From NCBI GenBank assembly GCA_963755705.1, contig CAVWKW010000001.1:1674001-1738000 (forward strand): a stretch of 64,000 bases of DNA, given 5' to 3'. The notes below the pieces were generated by a model. That model saw only the letters and a list, made by a program, of their open reading frames with translations. It searched no databases and was not told the origin of the DNA. How positions within the stretch are numbered: the stretch's first letter is position 1; each line of letters begins with the position of its first letter. The DNA comes from JBARDN01 sp963755705 (lineage in GTDB: Bacteria > Desulfobacterota > Binatia > Binatales > Binataceae). The position numbers were made by a program, and so were the translations under genes. This document shows positions 53,697 to 61,904 of this stretch, piece after piece.

Positions 53697-54323
53697 TCAG
53701 AGCGGGCTTTCGGCCGGTACCACTAGCGAGTGCTCCGCGCAGATTCGAAGCATCGCTTGCGCGCCAGCGTCATTCTCGAAAAGGCTCAGCGGATATGCGC
53801 ACCACAGCGCGAACCGGTATCGCTGCGAGAGCAGGTTCCACAAATGCTCGAGGTGAATCGCCGCCGCCGAATTGTTCTCCGCGCATAGGCGCGCAACCAT
53901 CTCACCGAAGATCAAAACCGATCGATTCGAGCTTCGCTCGATCGTCTGACCAACGACAGCGCCGATCGAATTGAAAAACTTTTCCTGACTCGGCCACCCA
54001 TCTTCCATGAAGCGCGCCAAGCTTGCGTCGGCGTCGTGGGTCACGTAGCGGCCTTGAGCCCGAAGCGCCGTCAGATCAAGGCGAGTCGCATCGAGCGCCT
54101 GCTCGATCGTGTCGAGATGGTGCCGCGTCGCGACAAAGATTCCCGAATCACCTGCGGCGATGCGCTTGCTGGCCAGCCGTCCGATATTCTCGATCGCGAA
54201 ACGGTCGTCGTCGTAGAAGTGGACGAAATGCCCCGCCTCGCCCGGCAAATGAAGGTTGGTGATATCTGAACGAGTCGCGCGCGCGTGGTTGAAGACCGGC
54301 GATGATTTGCGAGACTCAGCCAT
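53697..54323 (-). CDS. MEDS-domain sensory protein
   Basis: 208 aa. The MEDS domain (methanogen/methylotroph, DcmR sensory) is recognised by HFVHFYDDDRFAIENIGRLASKRIAAGDSGIFVATRHHLDTIEQAL and the later IFGEMVARLCAENNSAAAIHLEHLWNLLSQRYRFALWCAYPLSLF. No DNA-binding part is present, unlike DcmR. The start is taken at the ATG read from 54323. It lies 128 bp downstream of a response-regulator gene on the same strand, so it could act in the same signalling path, perhaps in sensing small substrates. Function is inferred. Confidence 0.85.
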   Translation of the reverse strand: MAESRKSSPVFNHARATRSDITNLHLPGEAGHFVHFYDDDRFAIENIGRLASKRIAAGDSGIFVATRHHLDTIEQALDATRLDLTALRAQGRYVTHDADASLARFMEDGWPSQEKFFNSIGAVVGQTIERSSNRSVLIFGEMVARLCAENNSAAAIHLEHLWNLLSQRYRFALWCAYPLSLFENDAGAQAMLRICAEHSLVVPAESPL

Positions 54324-54451
54324 ATCAACCTGATCGAAACACAGAATACGCTCGTGGACCGCAGCAGACCACAAGAAAATCTTATCAGCACCGTCTGGCC
54401 GACAACAACAATGGGATACAGTGGCGTCAGGCGACACTTATGCGAACATCC

Positions 54452-54814
54452 TCAACAGACGGCACGCACAGCGTTCACCAGCGCGTCAACATCGATTGGC
54501 TTCAGTATGACGCGCGTCGGCTTTAGATCGCGCGCCTCAGACGGGTCAAGCGCGGTCACGACGATCACCGGTATTTCCGCGAGTTCCTTTTTTTTGAGCA
54601 TTTCGGCGCGTAATTGTCTGCCGTTCATAACCGGCATCAGGACATCAAGCACAACCAGGCAGGGTGGCGTCGGGGTAGCTTCCAAATAGATCAGGGCCTC
54701 GGCACCGTTGGGAAATCCCAGCGCCTTGAAGCCCTCGAAAGTCAATATCTCGGTCAGAAGCTCTCGGGCCTGATCCTCATCTTCGACTACGACTATAGTT
54801 TCCTTATTCTCCAA
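54452..54814 (-). CDS. Single-domain response regulator (CheY-like)
   Basis: 120 aa receiver with no output domain: acidic pocket VVEDEDQAR, phospho-acceptor Asp in LVVLDVLMPVMNGRQL, Thr in VIVVTALDPSEARD and Lys in VILKPIDVDALV. It would shuttle phosphate from a kinase to a further partner. It follows the kinase gene by 15 bp on the minus strand. Confidence 0.92.
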   Translation of the reverse strand: MENKETIVVVEDEDQARELLTEILTFEGFKALGFPNGAEALIYLEATPTPPCLVVLDVLMPVMNGRQLRAEMLKKKELAEIPVIVVTALDPSEARDLKPTRVILKPIDVDALVNAVRAVC

Positions 54815-54829
54815 CGCTGCACCTCCCGC

Positions 54830-55861
54830 TTACGGCTGCTGCCAATCGATCGGCAGGCGCAGGGTAAATTCGGAGCCCTTGCCGAGTTCGCCCTCGGCGG
54901 AAACCAAACCATGGTGGGCTTGAGCAATTTGCCGTGTAATCCAAAGACCCAATCCGAGGCTGTCGCTTTTCTCGTTTGGCGCCGCGCGTTCGAACTGTTC
55001 AAAAATCCGCGTCATGTCGTTCGGCGCCAATCCAATTCCCTGATCAATTACAGTCACGACCGCAACCTCTCGATCGACGGCGACGGCGACCTTGATAGGC
55101 TTATTCTGGCCGTATTTTATCGCATTAGAAAGAAGGTTTGTGATCGCCTGATCGATCCGGCCCCGATCCCAGCTTCCAGTAACGCTGCGTTCCGTTTGCA
55201 CATCGATCGCTACATGCGGATATTGCTCGATAAATCGCGAAACGACTTCTCGAATCAATTCGCTCAGGTCGAAAACCTCACGATGCAGTTCATATTTTCC
55301 CGACCGGATTCGCGATACGTCGAGTAACCGCTCGACCAGCATGTTCAGGCGATTCAGCTGGAATTGCGACCGGGTCAGGATGTCGTGGATGCCCTCGACG
55401 TGTCCGAAGCGGCGAGACAGAAGCTGCATGCTCAAATGAAACACGTTGAGCGGATTTCTCAGTTCATGCGCGGCGATCGCGATAAATTCGTCGCGCGCTT
55501 TTACTGCGCTGGATAACTCGTCGGTGGCATCCTTTCGCGCCCGGACCTCTCTTCGCAACGATTCCAAAGGGATATTCTCTTCGAAGGATTTGCAGCGCAG
55601 GATAATCAGGGCGCGGCGCTCGCTGCCCGCAGGCGTCGCGCGCCATGCCTCCAGCTCCACCGACGCGGGTCCGTTGCTGGTTTTCCATGCCAGCCGGCCA
55701 GAGACAGGGACAACACTCTCAGCCCAGGTACGGAAAAGCGATTCCAGGTCGGTCTGCGAATTCTCGACCACGGAAGATAGAGGCGCGCCCGCAACCGTCG
55801 TCAAGCCAACTAGGCGCAGGGCCGCCGGGTTCGCGTCAACCAAGACACGGTTGGAATTCAC
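54830..55861 (-). CDS. PAS-histidine kinase, start uncertain
   Basis: 343 aa if read from the GTG at 55861. A PAS-like sensor (VLVDANPAALRLVGL) precedes a HisKA domain with phospho-His in AIAAHELRNPLNVFHLSMQLLSRR and an HATPase domain with DQAITNLLSNAIKYG, DQGIGLAPNDMTRIFEQFERA and LGLGLWITRQIAQAHHG. In-frame protein-like sequence continues upstream to a stop at 55940-55942 without ATG, GTG or TTG, so the true start may be a CTG or lie in a disrupted 5' end. No transmembrane helix, so cytoplasmic. Probably phosphorylates the adjacent receiver protein. Confidence 0.85.
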   Translation of the reverse strand: MNSNRVLVDANPAALRLVGLTTVAGAPLSSVVENSQTDLESLFRTWAESVVPVSGRLAWKTSNGPASVELEAWRATPAGSERRALIILRCKSFEENIPLESLRREVRARKDATDELSSAVKARDEFIAIAAHELRNPLNVFHLSMQLLSRRFGHVEGIHDILTRSQFQLNRLNMLVERLLDVSRIRSGKYELHREVFDLSELIREVVSRFIEQYPHVAIDVQTERSVTGSWDRGRIDQAITNLLSNAIKYGQNKPIKVAVAVDREVAVVTVIDQGIGLAPNDMTRIFEQFERAAPNEKSDSLGLGLWITRQIAQAHHGLVSAEGELGKGSEFTLRLPIDWQQP

Positions 55862-55942
55862 AAGAAAAATCGGCTCGCGCTGCGCTCGTACGCCGTCTAT
55901 GAAAAGCAGTTGCTCTTTGCGCGCTGGAGGAATGTCAAGTCA

Positions 55943-56251
55943 ACCTTGTTTGAGTCGATCGCGAGCGTCGCAGTCGCGCGCTTCGGCGAGAGGATCGCGC
56001 TCTCCTGCCGCATCTGCGTTGATTGTCTGAGCGGCTCCGCTCGAGAATTGCCGGTCCATCCGGGGAGGGTAAACCGGCCTGTGCGCAACGTCAATCAAAT
56101 AGTTCGGCGCTCTCGTTCCCACCAGCCATCTGGATATGCAGGGCAAGTAAGGAGGGCGCAGCGACAAGGCTCTCGCGTAGGCGATCTGGCATGGTCCCGC
56201 CGCTTGGTTCGACGCGAGTTGCTCGTCACAATCGGATCGGCGTTTTTTCTG
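55943..56251. other. Gap between kinase 5' end and MFS gene
   Basis: About 310 bp. The MFS reading frame is open through it (from 55910), but the sequence is basic and lacks membrane segments or homology, so it is treated as non-coding. It must contain promoters for the divergent genes. Confidence 0.5.
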
Positions 56252-57946
56252 ATGAGTGGATTCGTAACCTATGGCGGCCCGCGGCCGGTTCCCGAAGCCG
56301 AACCTGCAGTCTCGATCCTGCGGCCGTTTCGCCTGCGGATTTTCTTCGCGCTATGGATCGCCGCGCTTGTCTCCAATATCGGCACATGGATGCAGAATGT
56401 CGGCGCGGCATGGCTGATGACCACGCTCACGCCGTCGCCGATGATGGTCGCGCTCATCCAGACCGCGTCGAGCCTGCCAATTCTTTTCCTGGCGCTGCCG
56501 GCGGGTGCGCTGGCCGATATCGTCGATCGCAGGCGCCTGCTGATCTTCTCACAGGCCTGGATGCTCGCGGCTGCGGGCGCACTCGGATTTCTTACGCTAA
56601 CGCACGCGGCGTCGCCGTGGATTCTGCTCGCGCTCAGCTTCGCGCTGGGAATCGGATCGGCGCTCAACGCGCCCGCGTGGCAGGCAATTATCCCCGAACT
56701 GGTCGGACGCGAAGATCTGACCGCGGCGATCTCGCTCAATGGAATCAACTACAACGTCGCCCGCGCGATCGGTCCCGCGATCGGCGGCCTGATCGTCGCC
56801 GCCGCCGGCGTCGGTCCCACCTTCCTGCTCAACGCGCTCTCGTTTCTGGGCGTGATGGCTGTGCTCTACGAATGGCGTCGCGTCGCGCGGCCCGCAGTGC
56901 TTCCCGCGGAGCGCGTGATGGGCGCGATTCGCGCGGGCGCGCGCTACGTCCGCTACGACACGAAACTGCGCGCTGTGCTGGTTCAAACGGCGGCGTTCAT
57001 TTTCGGCGCCAGCACACTTTGGGCCGTCCTGCCTTCGGTCGCGCGATGGTCTCTCGGTCTCGGCGCGGCCGGTTACGGCATGTTGCTCGGATTTTTCGGC
57101 GGTGGCGCGATCGTTGGCGGGATGCTGATGCCGCGCGTCGGACGTCGTTTCTCGCGCGATACCGTCGTCTTCGCCACCGCGATCATCGTTGCTCTCACCA
57201 CGGCCGCGCTGGCCCTCGCTCATAGCCTCGTGCTCGCGTGCACGGTTTTGACGATAGGCGGAGCCGCCTGGACGATCGCGATGTCCACGCTGAACGTCGC
57301 GGCGCAGCTCTCCGTCCCCGGCTGGGTCCAGGGCCGCGCGCTCGCCGTATACCAGATGATCGTGCAGGGCGGGATGGCGCTGGGCGGGGTGATGTGGGGA
57401 TATGTGGCGGAGCGGATCGGCCTGCCCGAGGCGCTGCTCGGGGGCGCGGCGGCAGTCTTGCTCGGACAACTTGCGCGCTTCTGGTACCGGCTCGCTACCG
57501 ACGCCGAGCTCGACCTCGAGCTGGTATCGCGCCCGATGCCTGAGGTCGCGCACGCAATCGACCCGGACAGCGGACCGGTGCTGGTCACGGTCGAGTATCT
57601 GATCGAACCCGAGCGCGCGATCGAGTTCGAACGCACCTCGCGCGCGCTGCGCGAGATTCGCCGCCGCGACGGCGCGACTTTCTGGGGGATGTTCTTCGAC
57701 GCTGCCGCACCCGGCCGCTTCGTCGAGTACTTCGTCGTCGAATCATGGCTCGAGCATCTGCGGCAGCATCAGCGGGTAACCGCCGCCGACTTGTTCATCT
57801 TGAACGGGGTCTTCGCGTTTCATATCGGCGCCAAGCCGCCCGCCGTCACGCATCAGGTATCCGCGCAGAGCCTCGACGGCGCCAACGCGGAATTCTTCGC
57901 GCAGATGGCGGCGAGCGGCGTCCGCGACCCCGACGACGCGCACTGA
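56252..57946 (+). CDS. MFS exporter, EntS/MFS_3-like, with C-terminal extra domain
   Basis: 564 aa from the ATG at 56252. About 11-12 membrane helices are seen, starting at RLRIFFALWIAALVSNIGTWMQNVGAAWLMTTL, with MFS motif A-like ALPAGALADIVDRRRLL. The C-terminal 140 residues (PVLVTVEYLIEPERAIEFERTSRALREIRRRDGATFWGMFFDAAAPGRFVEYFVVESWLEHLRQH) form a soluble antibiotic-monooxygenase-like domain found in this MFS_3 group. Such proteins export siderophores or small hydrophobic compounds. The start is the least certain point; frames upstream are basic and non-membrane. Confidence 0.85.
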   Translation: MSGFVTYGGPRPVPEAEPAVSILRPFRLRIFFALWIAALVSNIGTWMQNVGAAWLMTTLTPSPMMVALIQTASSLPILFLALPAGALADIVDRRRLLIFSQAWMLAAAGALGFLTLTHAASPWILLALSFALGIGSALNAPAWQAIIPELVGREDLTAAISLNGINYNVARAIGPAIGGLIVAAAGVGPTFLLNALSFLGVMAVLYEWRRVARPAVLPAERVMGAIRAGARYVRYDTKLRAVLVQTAAFIFGASTLWAVLPSVARWSLGLGAAGYGMLLGFFGGGAIVGGMLMPRVGRRFSRDTVVFATAIIVALTTAALALAHSLVLACTVLTIGGAAWTIAMSTLNVAAQLSVPGWVQGRALAVYQMIVQGGMALGGVMWGYVAERIGLPEALLGGAAAVLLGQLARFWYRLATDAELDLELVSRPMPEVAHAIDPDSGPVLVTVEYLIEPERAIEFERTSRALREIRRRDGATFWGMFFDAAAPGRFVEYFVVESWLEHLRQHQRVTAADLFILNGVFAFHIGAKPPAVTHQVSAQSLDGANAEFFAQMAASGVRDPDDAH

Positions 57947-57952
57947 ACGTTT

Positions 57953-58663
57953 CTATTTTGCGTCGTGAAATATGATCCCGAGCGCGTAACGCTCGCCGCG
58001 CGTTACCGTGCTGACGCCGTGCCTGACGTTCAGTCGATAGTGCCCGCGCGCGCTCACGGCAGGACGATACCGGTTCGCGAAGATAACGCCGCATCCGGCG
58101 TCAGGAGCGATCGCCTCGCCGCGCGATTGTGCGCGCGGCCGCTGCTCGACCAGCAGCAGCTCGCCGCCGTCGAAATCGCGTCCGCGTTCGTTCAGCGTGC
58201 AGGTGAACTGAAGCGGAAAAGCGACCTCGCCGTACAAATCCTGATGCAGGCAGTTGAAGCCGCCCGCGTCGTACCGGAGCATCAGCGGAGTGGGGCGATT
58301 CTGCCCGTGCGCATGGCACAACGCGACGAAGCTTTTGAGTGACGCGGGATATTCGGCGTCGAGCCGCATCTCGCGCGCCCATCTGTTCGCGATCGGCGCG
58401 AGCCGGCGATAGAGCGCCGTGCGCAACTCCGCGATTTCCGCTGGCAGCGGATAGGCGAAATACTTGTAGTCGCCCAGGCCGTAACCATGCCGCGCCATCT
58501 CGACCCGGCTGCGAAATTTCTCCCGCTCCGGATAGAGGGCGACAATCGCCGCGCATTCATCCGGCGCGAGGATCCGATCGGTAAGCGCGTAACCGCGCGC
58601 ATCGAGTTCCCGCTCGATCCGTTTCCAATCGAGCGCACCGACGCGCGCGGCCAGCTCACCCAT
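57953..58663 (-). CDS. DUF2086-type Fe(II)/2OG oxygenase
   Basis: 236 aa. The N-terminal DRILAPDECAAIVALYPEREKFRSRVEMARHGYGLGDYKYFAYPLP and the C-terminal FANRYRPAVSARGHYRLNVRHGVSTVTRGERYALGIIFHDA match the DUF2086 group of prolyl-hydroxylase-like oxygenases. Iron ligands are HxD in NCLHQDLYGEV and the His of NVRHGVS; the 2OG-binding Arg is in GERYALGI. Substrate unknown. 11 bp downstream of the esterase gene, same strand. Confidence 0.88.
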   Translation of the reverse strand: MGELAARVGALDWKRIERELDARGYALTDRILAPDECAAIVALYPEREKFRSRVEMARHGYGLGDYKYFAYPLPAEIAELRTALYRRLAPIANRWAREMRLDAEYPASLKSFVALCHAHGQNRPTPLMLRYDAGGFNCLHQDLYGEVAFPLQFTCTLNERGRDFDGGELLLVEQRPRAQSRGEAIAPDAGCGVIFANRYRPAVSARGHYRLNVRHGVSTVTRGERYALGIIFHDAK

Positions 58664-58674
58664 CGCTTCAGCCG

Positions 58675-59565
58675 CTACGCGGTATGCTTCAGAACGAACG
58701 CGCCGATCTTGTCGATCGCTTGCTGTCCCTCATCGAGTATCGGCGCGAACGCCTGCCACACGTGCACCATGTTTTCCCACGGCTCGAGGGTGACGTTCAC
58801 GCCCGACTTGCGCGCCCGCTCGGCCAACCGCGTCGCGTCGTCGAGCAGTGTCTCGGCAGTGCCAACCTGGATCAGCAAAGGCGGCAGCCCGCTCAAATCG
58901 GCATACAGCGGCGCGGCCAGCGGAGAGCGCGGATCTTTTCCGCCCAGGTACGCCGCCGCCATCTGCAGCAAGCCGTCTTTTTGAACCATTGGATCGGCCT
59001 TCGCCTTGGTCGTCATCGATTCGCCGATTCCTTCCAGATCGACCCACGGAGACAATCCAACTCCGGCCGCCGGCATCGGCAGCTTCGCTTCCTTGATCGC
59101 GACCAGCGTCGCGATCGCCAGTCCACCACCCGCCGAGTCGCCTGCGACCGCGATCCGCCCGGGCCTGGTCCCCTGCGCAAGGAGATAGCGATACGCGGCA
59201 ATCGAGTCCTCGACCGCGGCGGGAAACGGATGCTCCGGCGCCAGCCGGTAATCGATCAGGAGCACCCGCGCCTTGGCCGCGCGCGAGATGCGTCCGGAGA
59301 TCGCGCGATGCGTATTTATCGAGCCGATTACGTAGCCGCCGCCGTGCAGATAAAGAATCACGCGGCCCGCGTCCGCACCCGGTGCCGAGACCCATTCCGC
59401 CTTGACGCCGCCGGCATTGACGGGCTGGCATTTAACGTCAGCCTCGACCGGCAACATGACGGTCATCTGCTCGAAACCGGCGCGAGTTTTTTCGATCGAC
59501 GCGTTGGGATCGATCGGCTGCGCCTTGAGCATTTGGATAAGTGAATCAAGCTGCTGCTGGGACAT
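58675..59565 (-). CDS. Alpha/beta hydrolase, hormone-sensitive-lipase family esterase
   Basis: 296 aa. The HSL oxyanion motif HGGGYVIGS, nucleophile elbow GDSAGGGLAIA, and catalytic Asp and His in LIQVGTAETLLDDATRLA and PWENMVHVWQAF are visible. It hydrolyses short-chain esters in the cytoplasm. Upstream of the DUF2086 oxygenase gene, separated by 11 bp. Confidence 0.92.
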   Translation of the reverse strand: MSQQQLDSLIQMLKAQPIDPNASIEKTRAGFEQMTVMLPVEADVKCQPVNAGGVKAEWVSAPGADAGRVILYLHGGGYVIGSINTHRAISGRISRAAKARVLLIDYRLAPEHPFPAAVEDSIAAYRYLLAQGTRPGRIAVAGDSAGGGLAIATLVAIKEAKLPMPAAGVGLSPWVDLEGIGESMTTKAKADPMVQKDGLLQMAAAYLGGKDPRSPLAAPLYADLSGLPPLLIQVGTAETLLDDATRLAERARKSGVNVTLEPWENMVHVWQAFAPILDEGQQAIDKIGAFVLKHTA

Positions 59566-59638
59566 CGCGAGTTACCTCCGGATGTATAGCGAATATCATT
59601 GGGTATGGTACTACGACAATCTTCTGGAAATCGAAACG

Positions 59639-60043
59639 ATGATGGCAATATTGGCGGATCTAGTCGTGGCATTCCACGTCGCCTACGTCGCATTCGTGGT
59701 GGCGGGTTTGGCCGCGATATTCATCGGCGCAGCCGCAGGATGGCGATGGGTGCGCAACGTCTGGTTTCGGGCGGCGCATCTCGCCGCGATCGCGCTGGTG
59801 CTGTTCGAGTCACTCGCGGGAGTAGCCTGTCCGCTGACGACGCTCGAGAATTCGCTGCGCGCGCGCGCCGGACAGCCAGGCTATGCGGGCGCATTCGTCG
59901 CCTACTGGCTTGACCGTTTGATTTTTTATCGCGCCCCCGGATGGGTCTTCATTGCTCTCTACGCAATCTTCACGCTCGCTGTAATTCTGACATTGTGGCT
60001 GGTCCCTCCCCGCAGAGATCGCGGATCTGATCCCTCGCCCTGA
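59639..60043 (+). CDS. DUF2784 membrane protein
   Basis: 134 aa. Three membrane segments are seen: ILADLVVAFHVAYVAFVVAGLAAIFIGAAAGW, then HLAAIALVLFESLAGVACPLTTLENSLR and GWVFIALYAIFTLAVILTLWLV. The conserved CPLTTLE and WFRAAHL fit DUF2784. A role is unknown. Two tandem ATG codons (59639, 59642) exist. Divergent from the esterase gene. Confidence 0.88.
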   Translation: MMAILADLVVAFHVAYVAFVVAGLAAIFIGAAAGWRWVRNVWFRAAHLAAIALVLFESLAGVACPLTTLENSLRARAGQPGYAGAFVAYWLDRLIFYRAPGWVFIALYAIFTLAVILTLWLVPPRRDRGSDPSP

Positions 60044-60123
60044 AAGGGAGGTGCCACTGGCACGCGGCAAGCTGGAGGGTCCGATTTCAGCGCGGCGCGT
60101 ACCGCTACGCGCCTATATTGTAA

Positions 60124-60203
60124 AGAGGCGACGCAGAGCAGCACGCTCACCCACGCGTCACGGCGATTGCTGAAAAGAGCAATCGCCGCGTCGCGTCGCC
60201 TCT
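60124..60203. repeat. Structured 80-bp fold-back element
   Basis: AGAGGCGACGC (60124-60134) pairs perfectly with GCGTCGCCTCT (60193-60203), enclosing a second perfect hairpin CGGCGATTGCT...AGCAATCGCCG (60161-60188) with loop GAAAAG. The remaining 26 bases (60135-60160) could form a third arm. It lies between the DUF2784 and LLM genes and may be a terminator or a mobile repeat. Confidence 0.65.
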
Positions 60204-60295
60204 CCCGAAGCAGAGGGTGTACGAGGAAAACGAACCCACGCGGGTTGCCGGGTGCGGGCGCTAAATCCTAGAGTCGGCTTCGGAGTGAAATCACC

Positions 60296-61459
60296 ATGAA
60301 AGTTTCGCTGTTCTATCTGCCGTCTGTCGGAAGCAAATCCGATATCGAAAAAGGCCGCGTCGGATTAAACGGCGCGCTCTACGACCAGATGCTGCGCGAG
60401 CTCTCCGCGCAGGCCCGCTTGGCCGACGACCTTGGCTACGACTCGATGAGCTTCACCGAGCATCATTTTCACGTCGAAGGTTTCGAGCTCTCGAACAATC
60501 CGGTGCTGCTCGATCTTTTCATCGGGATGCAGACCAAGCGGCTGCGGGTCGGACAGCTTGGAATCGTGCTGCCGTCGCAGAATCCCATTCGCGTCGCCGA
60601 GGATATTGCGATGCTCGATCACATGACGGGAGGCCGCGCCAACGCGGGCTTCGCGCGCGGCTATCAGCGGCGATGGGTCGATATCATGGCGCAGCAGACC
60701 CACGGCATCCACGGCGCACAGCCGCATCAGCACGACGAAATCGACGCCGCCAACCGCGCGGCGTTCGAGGAAAATTTCCGCATCATCAAGAAGGCGTGGA
60801 CCGAAGATTTTCTCACCTACGAGGGCAAGTATTGGCGCGTCCCCGCCGGCCCCACGCCGTGGAATATCGACGCGACCAACAAATGGGGCGGCGGGGTCGA
60901 AAACGGAATCGTCCGCGCGGTCTCGGTCGTGCCCAAGCCAGTGCAGAAGCCGCATCCTCCGATCTTCCAGCCGTTCGCTTCGTCCGAGCGCAGCATCAGA
61001 TGGTGTGCGCAAGAGGGCGTCACCGCGATTCTGCCGCCGTTGCATCCCGACCTCGAGCATCACCTGTGCGAGGTCTATGCGGAAGTATCAAAGCGCCCGC
61101 TCGGCGACGGGATGGGCGTGCTGCGCGATATTGTGATCGCCGATAGCGACGACGAGGCGCGCGCGATCTGGCGCGAGAGTGGGTACTTCTGCGGCCACGA
61201 ATGGTTCGAGCCGTTTGGCTTCTCCAAGGGCCTCGACGATCCGAAGACCGGTGAGACCGCCGACCTGTGGTCCAACGGACTCGCCTTCGTTGGCACCGTC
61301 GATACCGTTACGCGTCAGGTCGAGCATCTGCTGAAGCGTCTGCCGATCAGGTGGGTGTTCGCGTGGATGTACAACGGTCTGATGCCGCACGACCGCCTGA
61401 TGAAGACGATCGAGCTGTTCTGGACCAAGGTGCTGCCGCGCGTGAGCGACGTGAAATGA
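60296..61459 (+). CDS. LLM-class flavin-dependent monooxygenase
   Basis: 387 aa luciferase-like enzyme using FMNH2 or F420H2. Landmarks are LADDLGYDSMSFTEHHFHVEGF near the N-terminus with the conserved His pair, RLRVGQLGIVLPSQNPIRVAEDIAMLDHMTGGRANAGFARGYQRRW, and the C-terminal FVGTVDTVTRQVEHLLKRLPIRWVFAWMYNG. Similar to alkanal or alkane-sulfonate monooxygenases; substrate unknown. ATG 60296 is 57 bp after the AAAACGAACCCA motif. Its terminator hosts a group II intron. Confidence 0.9.
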   Translation: MKVSLFYLPSVGSKSDIEKGRVGLNGALYDQMLRELSAQARLADDLGYDSMSFTEHHFHVEGFELSNNPVLLDLFIGMQTKRLRVGQLGIVLPSQNPIRVAEDIAMLDHMTGGRANAGFARGYQRRWVDIMAQQTHGIHGAQPHQHDEIDAANRAAFEENFRIIKKAWTEDFLTYEGKYWRVPAGPTPWNIDATNKWGGGVENGIVRAVSVVPKPVQKPHPPIFQPFASSERSIRWCAQEGVTAILPPLHPDLEHHLCEVYAEVSKRPLGDGMGVLRDIVIADSDDEARAIWRESGYFCGHEWFEPFGFSKGLDDPKTGETADLWSNGLAFVGTVDTVTRQVEHLLKRLPIRWVFAWMYNGLMPHDRLMKTIELFWTKVLPRVSDVK

Positions 61460-61464
61460 AACCA

Positions 61465-61496
61465 GGCGGACGCGTGAGCACGCGCCCGCCCGGTTT
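61465..61496 (+). terminator. Terminator hairpin preceding the group IIC intron
   Basis: GGCGG-A-CGCGT-GAGC-ACGCG-C-CCGCC, then CGGTTT. Five bases after the luciferase-like stop. The T-run ends exactly where the intron's GTGCG begins. Confidence 0.85.
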
Positions 61497-61904
61497 GTGC
61501 GCCCAGCATGGCGCGTGACTTGGAGGTGAAAGTCCTCTGTGCGAGCAGGCCGCGTCGAGCACTAGCGAAGCGCAAGGGCGTCATCGTGAGATGAGGTCTG
61601 GAGGAAGCGCGGAGCAAAGCCGCGAGCCGACGAACAGGAACCGGATACAAGGCGAGGTGGCTCAGGGCGAGCGGGCAAATGACCGCGAAGCTCTATCGGC
61701 CAAGGAGTCATCGCGTAGATCCGGCGGTTGTGCGGCGAAGGTCACGGAGCCTTACCTGGGGAGATCTCGCTTTATGCCTGAAAGGGCGACGCGCAGGAGC
61801 GCGGAGCGAGAAGTCAGCAGAGGCCGTAGTAGTCAGCGGGATACGGCAGATGCCTCGATGTCCGCGCTGATGAAGGGCCGAACGGAAGGGAGAGCGAAAC
61901 CGCT

